Part shown: positions 38,859-47,453 of the stretch, piece after piece
Layout of the letters: every line of letters begins with the position of its first letter
Numbering within the stretch: the first letter of the stretch is position 1
Origin: Anaerolineales bacterium
GTDB lineage: Bacteria; Chloroflexota; Anaerolineae; 4572-78; J111
Length of the DNA: 64,000 bases
Assembly: GCA_015075405.1 (NCBI GenBank)
Contig: JABTUK010000006.1
Location: 434,001 to 498,000, forward strand
Direction: 5' to 3'
Notes under the pieces: generated by a model
Told to the model about the DNA's origin: nothing
Database searches by the model: none
Seen by the model: the letters and a program-made list of their open reading frames with translations, nothing else
Position numbers and translations under genes: made by a program

Positions 38859-39177
38859 GCTTGAACCTGAGGATAGACTTGCTTAAATATGGAAAAGAGG
38901 GGGATTTTTAAAAAGCTCCGCCCAGGTGCGAAGCCAAAGTTGTACTACTAGATGGGGCTTATTTACATTTTTTGGCCTCGCTGCCAGAGGCGCATTGTAA
39001 ACGAGTTGGTTTTTATTGTCAAACGCTTTGTGCAAAAGTGAACGAAAGGCTATTCTCGGTTCATTGTTGGTAAAATACGAGTAGGCGAGAATGGTTTTTC
39101 TTTTAAATTAAAATGAGTATAATGGCAACCGAGACCCCGCTTAAAAGATTGAACAATCTACTGAGGATTGGAAACAC
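38859..39177. other. Divergent hppA/kimA intergenic region
   Basis: About 320 AT-rich bases hold the promoters of two divergent ion-transport genes. I looked for the c-di-AMP (ydaO) riboswitch expected before kimA-type genes in Firmicutes and see no match to its conserved boxes. GAGGA about 10 bp upstream of ATG 39178 is the likely ribosome binding site. Confidence 0.5.
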
Positions 39178-41121
39178 ATGGCGCCTATTGACCAAGAACA
39201 TGGAACCACAGTTCTACACCGACCGGCAGATCAGCACCCCCCTCGCACCTGGCGCAGTTGGCTGATTGGCCGCCCTTTAGCTACAGCTGATGCGCCGCAT
39301 CAAACCATTGGTAAAGCCATTGGCCTGGCCGTTTTTGCTTCCGATGCGCTCTCTTCCACGGCCTATGCCACCCAGGAAATCTTGTTTATTCTGGCGGTAG
39401 CCGGAACCGCCGCCTTTGGCTACGCCTTTCCCATCTCCATCGCCATTGTCGTTCTATTGGCTATCGTCGTTGTATCTTATGAACAGACGATTCATGCTTA
39501 TCCTAATAGCGCCAGCGCCTACATTGTTACCCGCGACAACTTGGGCACGCTACCCTCCCAAACTACCGGCGCAGCACTGCTGACCGATTATATCCTGACG
39601 GTGGCCGTTTCGATTTCGTCAGGAGTAGCCCAGATTACCTCGGCCTATCCTGACCTGTACGATTTTCGGGTTGAAATTGCCGTAGGAATGGTCGCCTTGA
39701 TCATGCTCATCAACCTGCGCGGGGTCAAAGAGTCGGGTGTTGCCTTTGCCATTCCCACCTATTTCTTTTTAATGATGATCTTTATGACGGTCATTACGGG
39801 TCTGGTGCGATATTTAACCGGCTCGCTGACCGGGGTTGTAGACCCGCCGCACCTGGAACTAACCGAGGTAGCCCAACCGATAACCCTGTTTTTGATTTTA
39901 CACGCCTTTGCCAGCGGCACTACAGCGCTGACCGGGGTAGAGGCTATTTCCGATGGAGTGCCCGCCTTCAAAGAACCGCGCACCCACAACGCTGGTATTA
40001 CCCTCATTTGGATGGCGTCTATTTTAGGGGCGCTTTTTCTGGGGATTACTTTCCTTGCTATCCAAATTGGGGCGATCCCGTCCGAATCAGAAACGGTCAT
40101 TTCGCAATTGGTGCGCACCGCCTATGATGGGCGGGGTATCCTCTATCTGGTAACTATTGCGTCAACCACTATTATCTTGATTATGGCAGCCAACACCGCC
40201 TATGCCGACTTTCCCCGGCTGAGCGCCCTGATGGCGGCGGATGGCTTTTTACCCCGCCAGTTGACTTATCGCGGCAGCCGGCTGGTCTTCTCGCGTGGGA
40301 TTATCGCCCTGGGTTTACTGGCGTCGCTGCTGATTATCATCTTTCAAGCCAGTGTGACGGCCTTAATCCCCCTTTATGCCATTGGTGTGTTTCTCTCATT
40401 TACCCTATCTCAGGCCGGTATGGCCCATCGCTGGTGGAAAATTGGGCAGCTTGCGCCGGGACAGGAAGTACAGGAGCGTGGCTCGGTATTGCGTTATGAT
40501 CCTGGCTGGCGGCCCAAAATGGTTATCAATGGTTTTGGCGCTGTCTGTACCTTTATCGTGATGCTGATATTCGCTTTTACTAAATTTGTTCATGGGGCCT
40601 GGATCGTTTTACTGTTGATTCCGCTGTTGGTGATGGTTCTATCGGGCATTCATCGTCATTATCAGGGGTTGGCTAAACGCCTCTCCTTGCGGAACTACCA
40701 GGGTGATCTACGTTTAACCCGTCACCGGGTAATTTTGTTGGTGGGGGGAGTCCACCAGGGCACCCTGGCCGCCCTGCGTTATGCCCGTTTCCTCTCTGAT
40801 GATATTACCGCTGTTCATGTTTCAATTAATCCCGACGAATCGCAGCGCATTCGAAATGAGTGGGAAAAGTGGGGCAATGGCGTCCGCATCGTCATCTTAG
40901 AGTCTCCATACCGGCTGCTTTTGGAACCCTTGCTGGATTATATTAACGATCTGGACACCCGACGGCAGCCCGGTGAGATCATTACTGTAGTGGTGCCGCA
41001 GTTTGTGCCGCGCCACTGGTGGCATAATCTGCTGCACACCCAAACGGCGTTTATGCTCCGAATTACCCTGCTTTTTAGACCAGGAATTGTAATTACAGAT
41101 GTGCCGTATCAAGTAGAGTAA
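39178..41121 (+). CDS. kimA: KimA-like high-affinity potassium importer (APC superfamily)
   Basis: This 647-residue protein aligns by eye with Bacillus KimA along its length. It has an N-terminal WLIGRPL segment, GLAVFASDALSSTAYATQEI, AYPNSASAYIVTRDNLG, LTDYILTVAVSISSGVAQIT, FASGTTALTGVEAISDGVPAF, and a C-terminal cytoplasmic USP-like domain from about residue 510 (VILLVGGVHQGTLAALRYAR; VVVPQFVPRHWWHNLLHTQT). KimA is a K+/H+ symporter inhibited by c-di-AMP. Two TrkA-type regulators follow, and a c-di-AMP synthase gene starts at 63822, so a K+ homeostasis role is well supported. Generic amino-acid permease is the less likely alternative. Confidence 0.88.
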   Translation: MAPIDQEHGTTVLHRPADQHPPRTWRSWLIGRPLATADAPHQTIGKAIGLAVFASDALSSTAYATQEILFILAVAGTAAFGYAFPISIAIVVLLAIVVVSYEQTIHAYPNSASAYIVTRDNLGTLPSQTTGAALLTDYILTVAVSISSGVAQITSAYPDLYDFRVEIAVGMVALIMLINLRGVKESGVAFAIPTYFFLMMIFMTVITGLVRYLTGSLTGVVDPPHLELTEVAQPITLFLILHAFASGTTALTGVEAISDGVPAFKEPRTHNAGITLIWMASILGALFLGITFLAIQIGAIPSESETVISQLVRTAYDGRGILYLVTIASTTIILIMAANTAYADFPRLSALMAADGFLPRQLTYRGSRLVFSRGIIALGLLASLLIIIFQASVTALIPLYAIGVFLSFTLSQAGMAHRWWKIGQLAPGQEVQERGSVLRYDPGWRPKMVINGFGAVCTFIVMLIFAFTKFVHGAWIVLLLIPLLVMVLSGIHRHYQGLAKRLSLRNYQGDLRLTRHRVILLVGGVHQGTLAALRYARFLSDDITAVHVSINPDESQRIRNEWEKWGNGVRIVILESPYRLLLEPLLDYINDLDTRRQPGEIITVVVPQFVPRHWWHNLLHTQTAFMLRITLLFRPGIVITDVPYQVE

Positions 41122-41184
41122 GGCACAGATTTTAATCAAAGAGGAGTATCACGAAGCCCCGGCTTCACCACCAGCTACGAAAAG

Positions 41185-41245
41185 CCCTCACCCCGTCGCT
41201 GGCGCGACTCCCCTCTCCCTAAGGGAGAGGGGTTGGGGGTGAGGG
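41185..41245. repeat. CCCTCACCCC-type palindromic repeat
   Basis: CCCTCACCCC and GGGGGTGAGGG pair around CCCCTCTCCC/GGGAGAGGGG. This is a commonly seen interspersed repeat type. It lies between kimA and the first TrkA-type gene. Confidence 0.7.
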
Positions 41246-41271
41246 TTATTTTCAGAGGAGAAGCGTTTACT

Positions 41272-41931
41272 ATGAATGTGATTGTAGTGGGCTGCGGCCG
41301 CATGGGGGCGGAGCTGGCTTATCAACTCTACCGGCAGGGAAATCAAGTGGTGGTGATTGACCAATCTACCAACTCCTTTGATAACCTCGATCCCGGTTTT
41401 CGGGGGCGAACCATTGAAGGCGATGGTCTGGCCCAGGATGTGCTCAACCGGGCGGGCATGCCAGAGGCCGACGGGGTGGCAGTGGTAACTAACTCTGATG
41501 TGGTCAATGCGGTGATTGGACATGTGGCCCAGTCAGTTTATCACGTCCCCAAAGTGATTGTGCGTAATTATGATGCCCGCTGGCAGTCGCTGCACGATGT
41601 ATTTGGCTCGGTGGTCGTCAGTTCAACCGTATGGGGGGCTAAACGCATCGAGGAACTGCTCCATTACGATGACATGCGGACGGTCTTTTCGATGGGCAAT
41701 GGAGAGGTGGCCCTTTATGAATTTATTGCCCCGGAGACGTGCCAGGGGTGTACCTTGCAGGACTTATTCCCGCCAGATATATGCCGGGTTGCGTCTGTTT
41801 CTCGCGCTGGCCATGCCATGTTGCCTGAGGATGAGCTTCTGCTTCACGCCGGCGATGTGATTCATTTGAGCGCCACCCCGGCCAACATGGCCGAGTTGCG
41901 CGCCCGTTTAATTCCGGTGGAGGAGGCCTGA
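41272..41931 (+). CDS. TrkA-type K+ transport regulatory protein (RCK N and C domains), first
   Basis: This 219-residue protein starts at ATG 41272 behind AGAGGAG. It has a Rossmann RCK_N domain (MNVIVVGCGRMGAELAYQL, then acidic VVVIDQ) binding NAD(H) or nucleotides, and a TrkA_C domain from about residue 140 (EDELLLHAGDVIHLSATPAN). TrkA-C domains are one of the c-di-AMP receptor folds in other phyla. It is encoded between kimA and a second TrkA-type gene with a 1-bp gap to the latter, so the two probably form a heteromeric gating unit. No TrkH/KtrB pore gene is adjacent. Confidence 0.88.
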   Translation: MNVIVVGCGRMGAELAYQLYRQGNQVVVIDQSTNSFDNLDPGFRGRTIEGDGLAQDVLNRAGMPEADGVAVVTNSDVVNAVIGHVAQSVYHVPKVIVRNYDARWQSLHDVFGSVVVSSTVWGAKRIEELLHYDDMRTVFSMGNGEVALYEFIAPETCQGCTLQDLFPPDICRVASVSRAGHAMLPEDELLLHAGDVIHLSATPANMAELRARLIPVEEA

Positions 41932-41932
41932 T

Positions 41933-42622
41933 ATGTTTGTCATCATTGCCGGCGGCGGACGCACCGGCACGCAGTTGGCTACGCTGCTAGTAGCTCAGGG
42001 ACACGAAGTCCATCTGATTGAACATCGAAAGCCCATTTTGGCCCGGCTTCACCGTGAGCTACCCACCGAGGTCATTTTTGAAGGTCATCCAACCGATCCG
42101 CTTATGCTGGAGCAAGCGGGGATTGAGCGGGCCGACTTGCTGGCCGCCTGCGCCGACGAGGACGCGCAAAACCTGGCCATGTGTTACGTGGCTCGCACTC
42201 GCTACCAGATTCCGCGCACGGTTGCCCGGATCAATAACCCGCGCAACGCCTGGCTGTTTGATCAGAAATTTCACGTGGACGCCGCCGTAAATCAGGCCGA
42301 AATTATGGCCAGCTTGATTGAAGAAGAAATGGCCCCCGGCACCATGATGACCCTGCTTAAATTGCAGCGCGGCAACTATGCCCTGGTGGAAGAAAAGATT
42401 GTCCCTGGCGCTAAAGCCATTGGCGTGGCCCTCAAAGATTTGCCGCTGCCCGCGGATTGTGTGATTGCGGCTATTATTCGTAAAGGTGAAATTGTAATGC
42501 CACGCGGCATCACCATCTTTGAGGTCGGTGATGAAGTGCTGGCTGTAACCGATCGGGAAGGCGCTGATGGCTTGGCCAAACTGCTGACCCCACCCGATGG
42601 CAATGGAACGTCGTTAAAGTAA
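41933..42622 (+). CDS. TrkA-type K+ transport regulatory protein, second
   Basis: This 229-residue protein has the same two-domain plan: MFVIIAGGGRTGTQLATLL with EHRK after the second strand, then a TrkA_C domain from about residue 140 (APGTMMTLLKLQRGNYALVE; GITIFEVGDEVLAVTDREG). Its ATG is 1 bp after the previous stop. The stop codon overlaps the first bases of a MITE-like repeat. Confidence 0.9.
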   Translation: MFVIIAGGGRTGTQLATLLVAQGHEVHLIEHRKPILARLHRELPTEVIFEGHPTDPLMLEQAGIERADLLAACADEDAQNLAMCYVARTRYQIPRTVARINNPRNAWLFDQKFHVDAAVNQAEIMASLIEEEMAPGTMMTLLKLQRGNYALVEEKIVPGAKAIGVALKDLPLPADCVIAAIIRKGEIVMPRGITIFEVGDEVLAVTDREGADGLAKLLTPPDGNGTSLK

Positions 42623-42728
42623 GTAAGCGTCCAAAATTTACTTCCCGTTTTAAGTTCCTACCAGTTCCCTTAGTTCCCTGGGAACTCATAGGAACTTGGG
42701 GGAACTTATTATTGGACAATCACTAAGT
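42621..42728. repeat. MITE-like palindromic repeat, copy B (108 bp)
   Basis: Matches 28204-28333 from AAGTAAGCGTCC to GGACAATCACTAAGT, without the 22-bp internal segment. It abuts the stop codon of the second TrkA-type gene. Confidence 0.8.
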
Positions 42729-42732
42729 TTTT

Positions 42733-42792
42733 TTGGCAGGCTGGAGGGCTGACCTTGTTTTGCCAATCTTCCAGCCCTCCAACCCTCCATTT
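42733..42792. repeat. Fold-back repeat upstream of topA
   Basis: GGAGGGCTG (42743-42751) pairs with CAGCCCTCC (42772-42780) and TTGGCA with TGCCAA. The right side runs as 7-8 nt units (CCAATCT, TCCAGCC, CTCCAAC, CCTCC). It is very similar in wording to the hairpin at 34376. It ends at the topA start, leaving no clear ribosome binding site. Confidence 0.6.
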
Positions 42793-42794
42793 TT

Positions 42795-44909
42795 ATGCCC
42801 ACCAAACTTCTTATTGTTGAATCCAGCAAAAAAGCCCGCACTATCAAAGGCATGCTTGGCCCCGATTTTACCGTAACCGCAACCAGCGGCCATATCCTGG
42901 AAATGCCCGTTGATGGCCTGCATGTTGATTTGCAGAATTTTACCCCCACCTTATATCTGATGCGCGGCAAAGGTCAAAAAGTTGACGGCCTGCGCCAGGC
43001 CGCTGCTACGGCTGAGATGATCTACCTGGCCACCGACCTGGACCGGGAAGGCGAGGCCATTGCCCAGCACGTGGCCGAACGGTTGGGCCGGAGCGCAGCG
43101 GGCAAAGTCCGGCGGATTACCTTTACGGCCATCACCGAGGCGGATTTGCGGGCCGCCCTGGCTTCGCCCCGTTCGATTGACCGGCGGCTGGTCGAAGCGC
43201 AAATGGCTCGCCGGGTTACGGACCGGCTGGTGGGGTATATGGTCAGCCCGATTTTGTGGCAGGGCTTGTCGGGCATGAAACGGCTTTCGGCGGGGCGAGT
43301 GCAATCGCCGGCCTTGTGGCTGGTGGTGGAGCGCGAGCGCGCCATTCAATCTTTTGTGGCCGAGGAGTGGTGGAGCATCGAGGCGGAGCTATCGAAGCAG
43401 AGGAGCGAAGAGGCGAGGAGGCAAGGAGGCGAGGTAGCGGATGAAAAAGTTATCAAATTCTGGGCTTCGCTGTTCAAAATTAAGGGCAAGAAGCCGGAAC
43501 TGAAAACGCAGGCAGATGCGGAAAAAGTTTTGGCCGATTTAAAGGGAGCGGATTGGCGGGTCCAGCGGGTGGAAAAAGGGACGCGGCTGCGTTACCCTTA
43601 TCCACCCTTCACCACCGATTCCATGCAGCAGGCGGCTTCGAGCCAGCTTGGTTTCAATCCCCGGCTGACCATGAAGCTGGCGCAAGAGCTTTATGAGGGG
43701 CTAAAATTGGGCGAAGGCAAAGCCGTTGGTTTGATTACCTATATCCGCACCGACAGCGTAGCCGTAGCCCCGGAGGCCCAGCAGACCGCCCGCGCCGTTG
43801 TGTCCAAATTTTTTGGGGAGAGCTATCTGCCGCCCCAACCGCCAACTTATCAAACCCGCGATAAAACGGCCCAGGAAGCCCACGAAGCAATTCGCCCGGT
43901 TGACCCCTGGAAGACGCCCAAAGCCATCGAGCCGTATTTAACGCCGCAGCAGTACCAGTTGTACCGCCTGATCTGGCGGCGTTTCATTGCCAGCCAGATG
44001 AAGCCGGCGCTCTATGATACGGTGACGGTGGATATCGAAACCATGATCGAAGCCAGCCCGACCATTTATCTATTCCGGGCTACCGGCAGCACCCTGCGCT
44101 TCGCCGGCTTTTTGAAGGTTTATGGCGTGGATGCCGATGCGGAGGAGGGGCGGAGGAGGGGGGAGGCGAGGAGGCGAGGAGGCGAAGAGGCGAAAAGCAG
44201 CGGGGCAGGGGAACAGGAGGGAGAAGGCGCTGAAAATGAAGTCATGCCAGATTTGGTTGTTGAGGATTTGTTGGATTTGTATCAATTGATTCCCAAACAA
44301 CATTTTACCCAGCCGCCGCAGCGCTATACCGAGGCGCAGTTGATTGGCGCGTTGAAAAAGTTGGGTCTGGGCCGGCCCAGCACTTACGCGACTATTGTCG
44401 AGACGTTGAAGGAGCGCAATTATGCTGCCATCGAGCAGAAGCGGCTGTATCCCACCTCGCTGGGCTTTCAGGTGTGCGAACTGCTGGAAAAGCACATTCA
44501 GATGGTAGTGGATGTCGGTTTTACCGCCCAAATGGAAGAGGATTTAGACCGGATTGCGCGGGGTGAAGCTGATCGGCTGACGGTAATGCGTGAGTTTTAC
44601 GGCCCATTCAAGACCAAGGTGGACCAGGCCATGACCGCCGCCGCCGCCGAGCGCAAACCGGCTGCGCGAGAAGCGAAGAGAGGGGAGGCGAAGAGGCCAG
44701 GAACGGGAAAGGCAAAGGCGCTGCCTAAGTCCGAGAAGGAAGGGCAAGCCTGCCCCCAGTGTCAGGAAGGGAAGCTGGTGGTCAAGAGCGGCAAATTTGG
44801 CCCGTTCCTGGGCTGTTCGCGCTACGCTCTGGGCTGCCACTACACCGAAAATATCCCCGGCGCGGGCGGTCGCAAAAAGCGCGGGCCGCGTAGGAAAAAG
44901 AAAGGTTAA
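42795..44909 (+). CDS. topA: DNA topoisomerase I with in-frame octamer-repeat insertions
   Basis: This type IA topoisomerase relaxes negative supercoils. Its Toprim domain has LLIVESSKKARTIKGMLG and LATDLDREGEAIAQH. Other visible parts are SAGRVQSPALWLVVERE, the catalytic Tyr in GLITYIRTDSVAV (about residue 317), GRPSTYATIVETL and one C-terminal zinc ribbon (CPQCQEGKLVV ... FLGCSRYALGCHY). Length is 704. Three charged low-complexity insertions (about residues 197-213, 451-476 and 617-650) are encoded by 8-nt repeats of the GAGGCGAG type. They lie between structural elements and keep the frame. Confidence 0.93.
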   Translation: MPTKLLIVESSKKARTIKGMLGPDFTVTATSGHILEMPVDGLHVDLQNFTPTLYLMRGKGQKVDGLRQAAATAEMIYLATDLDREGEAIAQHVAERLGRSAAGKVRRITFTAITEADLRAALASPRSIDRRLVEAQMARRVTDRLVGYMVSPILWQGLSGMKRLSAGRVQSPALWLVVERERAIQSFVAEEWWSIEAELSKQRSEEARRQGGEVADEKVIKFWASLFKIKGKKPELKTQADAEKVLADLKGADWRVQRVEKGTRLRYPYPPFTTDSMQQAASSQLGFNPRLTMKLAQELYEGLKLGEGKAVGLITYIRTDSVAVAPEAQQTARAVVSKFFGESYLPPQPPTYQTRDKTAQEAHEAIRPVDPWKTPKAIEPYLTPQQYQLYRLIWRRFIASQMKPALYDTVTVDIETMIEASPTIYLFRATGSTLRFAGFLKVYGVDADAEEGRRRGEARRRGGEEAKSSGAGEQEGEGAENEVMPDLVVEDLLDLYQLIPKQHFTQPPQRYTEAQLIGALKKLGLGRPSTYATIVETLKERNYAAIEQKRLYPTSLGFQVCELLEKHIQMVVDVGFTAQMEEDLDRIARGEADRLTVMREFYGPFKTKVDQAMTAAAAERKPAAREAKRGEAKRPGTGKAKALPKSEKEGQACPQCQEGKLVVKSGKFGPFLGCSRYALGCHYTENIPGAGGRKKRGPRRKKKG
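43388..43440. repeat. Octamer repeat inside topA, first tract
   Basis: Units GCGAAGAG, GCGAGGAG, GCAAGGAG and GCGAGGTA follow one another and encode a charged loop in topoisomerase I. Confidence 0.65.
44143..44215. repeat. Octamer repeat inside topA, second tract
   Basis: GAGGCGAG, GAGGCGAG, GAGGCGAA, GAGGCGAA follow a GGAGGAGGGG-rich start; the tract encodes an Arg/Glu/Gly-rich loop. A shorter related tract lies at 44667-44705. Confidence 0.65.
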
Positions 44910-44915
44910 TTTATC

Positions 44916-45401
44916 ATGAAGATTTCTTCCCCCACACGAGTCAAACATACTTATATCCAAACCCTCGCCGCCCCGCCGGAGGCAGTATTTCCGCTGCTGT
45001 GCCCGGTGCGGGAAGCCGAATGGGTGGAGGGCTGGGACCCCCGGCTGGTCATTTCGGAGAGCGGCGTAGCCGAGTTGGACTGCATTTTTATCATGCCCGG
45101 CCAGCCCCACGAGGCGATCTGGGTGGTCACTCGCTGGGAACCGCAGGATTATTTTATCGAGTTTCTCAAGATTACGCCGGGCGTAACGGTGGGCCGAATT
45201 GACATCCAGTTGCGACCGGGGGAAGCTCAGCAAACCTTAGCTGAAGTTTCCTACGCCTACACCGCCCTCAGCGAAGCGGGAGAGCGATTTATTGAAACGT
45301 TCACCGTGGACCACTACATCGCTTTTATGCAGGAATGGGAAGCGGAGTTGAACCACTTTTTGACGACCGGCCACAAAAAAGCGGAAACCCCTCATCCTTG
45401 A
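44916..45401 (+). CDS. SRPBCC (START-like) domain protein
   Basis: A 161-residue protein beginning 6 bp after topA. Residues 12-145 fit the SRPBCC fold: QTLAAPPEAVFPLLCPVREAEW at the start and a long C-terminal helix (DHYIAFMQEWEAELNHFLT). The family holds hydrophobic ligands or aromatic intermediates. No specific role can be assigned. Confidence 0.7.
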   Translation: MKISSPTRVKHTYIQTLAAPPEAVFPLLCPVREAEWVEGWDPRLVISESGVAELDCIFIMPGQPHEAIWVVTRWEPQDYFIEFLKITPGVTVGRIDIQLRPGEAQQTLAEVSYAYTALSEAGERFIETFTVDHYIAFMQEWEAELNHFLTTGHKKAETPHP

Positions 45402-45464
45402 CAGCGAACAAACCCGCCAAAGCCGATCTCCTGACCGCCGGTTAGATTTTTCTGTTCTCATTTT

Positions 45465-45474
45465 CTGGTATAAT
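45465..45474 (+). promoter_or_regulatory. Extended -10 promoter
   Basis: TCTGGTATAAT contains TGnTATAAT, with the -10 at 45469-45474, 39 bp upstream of the next gene's start. No good -35 is visible. Confidence 0.45.
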
Positions 45475-45512
45475 ATTTTACAGGATTTTAGGAGGGATTA
45501 CAGAGGTACGGC

Positions 45513-45932
45513 ATGGAGCAATCGAAATACCGGCAGGCGCTTTTTACAGGTTTAATTTATAATGAAGCCGGCCAGCCGGTTGAAACAACATTTATTGGGA
45601 GTGAACCCAATTACATCATTCTTGACGGCGACTTCAAACGCCACGTCGCTGCCGAGGAGGTGGATCGCCAGGTGGTTGGTTGGCTGCAAGAACAGGCCGA
45701 AGCCAATAAAGAGATGGTTTCGGCCGGGATGATGGCCATGTTGGGCAAAGATGATTTGTTTACCAAAGCCATGATCGACTCTTCGCTGACCCACATGGAG
45801 CGGGTGATGGAGCAGGGCTTGCCCGACGATGCGCGTACGATGCTGGGCATGATGGGTTTCAAAATTATTGTCAATACTCACGGCGAAGTGGTCAATCTGG
45901 AAGTGCCCGGCCAGGAATTAGGAGACGAGTAG
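45513..45932 (+). CDS. Conserved protein of unknown function
   Basis: This 139-residue soluble protein has a beta-rich first half (ALFTGLIYNEAGQPVETTFIG; YIILDGDFKRHVAAEEVDRQ) and a helical second half. AGAGG precedes the ATG by about 8 bp and its own extended -10 promoter lies upstream. It is followed after 13 bp by an XdhC-family gene. Its codon pattern and starts look genuine, but I do not recognise the family. Confidence 0.65.
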   Translation: MEQSKYRQALFTGLIYNEAGQPVETTFIGSEPNYIILDGDFKRHVAAEEVDRQVVGWLQEQAEANKEMVSAGMMAMLGKDDLFTKAMIDSSLTHMERVMEQGLPDDARTMLGMMGFKIIVNTHGEVVNLEVPGQELGDE

Positions 45933-45945
45933 CAGCGGAAACCCT

Positions 45946-46263
45946 ATGGAGAGCGCCAAAACCCTCTACCAAAAACTAAATCAATTGACCCCAGAGAGGC
46001 CGGTGGCCGTAGCCACCATCGTTCGGGTGCGGGGGTCGGCGCCGCGCGAACTTGGCACAAAAATGATCATTCATCCGTTGGGCCAGCATTACGGGACCAT
46101 TGGCGGCGGCTGTGGTGAAGCTGATGTCATTCGGGCCGGCCTGGACGTGATTGAAACAGGCCAGCCCCGGCTGGTCGAGGTGGATTTAACCGAAGACATT
46201 AGTATGCAAAGCCTGGGCGTGTGCGGCGGTATCATGGATGTTTATGTTGAAAGGTGGCCGTGA
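45946..46263 (+). CDS. XdhC/CoxF N-terminal domain protein
   Basis: A 105-residue stand-alone version of the XdhC N-terminal domain (PVAVATIVRVRGSAPRELGTK, HYGTIGGGCGEADVI and the C-terminal GVCGGIMDVYVERW). XdhC-family proteins handle molybdenum-cofactor sulfuration and insertion into xanthine or CO dehydrogenase-type enzymes. It pairs with the Rossmann-domain XdhC at 46408, from which a heptamer repeat separates it. No molybdoenzyme gene is in the window. Confidence 0.85.
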   Translation: MESAKTLYQKLNQLTPERPVAVATIVRVRGSAPRELGTKMIIHPLGQHYGTIGGGCGEADVIRAGLDVIETGQPRLVEVDLTEDISMQSLGVCGGIMDVYVERWP

Positions 46264-46402
46264 AGAGAGGGTGTCAGGTGTCGGGTGTCAGGTGTCAGGT
46301 GTCAAGTGTCAAGTGTCAGGTGCGGGGTGTCAAGTGTCAAGTGTTAAACTTCTTACTTGACACATGACACTTAAACACCTGACACTTAAACACGTGATAC
46401 AA
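46264..46402. repeat. Fold-back heptamer repeat (GTGTCAG unit)
   Basis: Eleven consecutive units of the type GTGTCAG/GTGTCAA run from 46270 to about 46346. A complementary run follows (TTGACAC, ATGACAC, TTAAACAC, CTGACAC, TTAAACAC). The whole stretch between the two XdhC genes consists of it. Confidence 0.85.
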
Positions 46403-46407
46403 GTATT

Positions 46408-47226
46408 ATGTCCGATCAACTTTTAACCGAACTCCTGGCCTCGATTGAGGCCGGGCAGCCGGTAGCCCTGGTAACAGTGGTGGCGGCAACCGGCCGCTTT
46501 GCCGGCAGCCTGGGCCGGCGAGCGTTGATCTGGCTGGACAGAACTACCTGGAGTGACACGGATAGTCTTGGCGGGCTGAAGGATCAGCTCTTGCAGGATG
46601 CCCGCCGTTGTCTTGCCAGCCGGCAGCCTCAACTGCTAACCTATCAATTGGGGGACAGCCGCCTGGAAGTTTTTGTCGAAGTTCAGCGAAGGCCGCCCAC
46701 TTTAATTATTGTCGGCGCCGGACACGTCGCCCTCCCTTTGGCCCAGTTGGGCAAAATGATTGATTTTGAGGTGGTGGTGCTGGATGACCGCCCCCAATTT
46801 GCCAACAAAACACGTTTTCCGATGGCCGATCAGGTCCTGGCCCAACCCTTTGCCGAAACCCTGCGCCGGTGGCCCATTGATGGCGATACCTTCCTGGTGC
46901 TGGTCACGCGCGGCCACAGCCACGATGTAGAATCGCTGTTGGCAGTGATTGACTCGCCGGCCCGTTACATCGGGATGATCGGCAGCAAACGCCGGATTAA
47001 AGGCGTGTTTGAACTGTTGGAAAAAGAACAGGGGTTGGACCCGGCCAAGTTTGATCGCGTCTATGCGCCGATTGGCCTGGATATTGGCGCGGAAAGCCCC
47101 GCCGAAATTGCGGTTGGCATTATCGCCGAAATAATTAATGTCTACCGGGGGGGACGAGCTGTGTCCCTGTCGGATGCGCTGCGGGCAGATCGTCGCTTAC
47201 CACTACACCCAGCCCGCCAATCATAA
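46408..47226 (+). CDS. XdhC-family protein with C-terminal Rossmann domain
   Basis: This 272-residue protein has a short N-terminal XdhC domain (about 1-95) and a Rossmann domain from about 98 (PTLIIVGAGHVALPLAQLGK). The latter continues with VVLDDRPQFANKTRFP, VLVTRGHSHDVESLLAVI, RYIGMIGSKRRIKGVFELL and APIGLDIGAESPAEIAVGII, all family hallmarks. It probably acts with the preceding single-domain protein in molybdoenzyme maturation. The target enzyme must lie elsewhere. Confidence 0.9.
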   Translation: MSDQLLTELLASIEAGQPVALVTVVAATGRFAGSLGRRALIWLDRTTWSDTDSLGGLKDQLLQDARRCLASRQPQLLTYQLGDSRLEVFVEVQRRPPTLIIVGAGHVALPLAQLGKMIDFEVVVLDDRPQFANKTRFPMADQVLAQPFAETLRRWPIDGDTFLVLVTRGHSHDVESLLAVIDSPARYIGMIGSKRRIKGVFELLEKEQGLDPAKFDRVYAPIGLDIGAESPAEIAVGIIAEIINVYRGGRAVSLSDALRADRRLPLHPARQS

Positions 47227-47264
47227 AAAATTATCCCAGGCTCAATTTGTAACCGCTCAGCCTT

Positions 47265-47353
47265 CATGTCATTTCGAGGCCGGAGGCCGACGCAAAGCGT
47301 CCTTACAGCGTCACATAGGTCTCAGAGATTTTTCCCTGCGGTCGAAATGACAT
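47265..47353. repeat. Dispersed palindromic repeat, copy 2
   Basis: CATGTCATTTCGA at the left and TCGAAATGACAT at the right are shared with 886-1003, as is an adjoining CTCAGC/GCTGAG pair. The interior differs. Confidence 0.75.
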
Positions 47354-47397
47354 AGCTGAGAGTTACCTCAATTTTTTGGTTTTGGCGATGACTGGGT

Positions 47398-47403
47398 TAT
47401 AAT
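47398..47403 (+). promoter_or_regulatory. -10 element of the carbamoyltransferase operon
   Basis: A perfect TATAAT lies 50 bp upstream of the first gene; the matching -35 position (TTTGGT) is poor. Confidence 0.4.
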
Positions 47404-47453
47404 CGAGGCCAGCAAATTATTGCTGGCTATTCAATTTTATGAGGTAAACAATC

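Noticed and set aside
38859..39177. c-di-AMP (ydaO) riboswitch upstream of kimA
   Set aside because: None of the conserved boxes of that riboswitch could be found by eye.
46264..46402. CRISPR array for the repeated intergenic tracts
   Set aside because: Units are 7-8 nt and contiguous, with no spacers of regular length and no cas genes.
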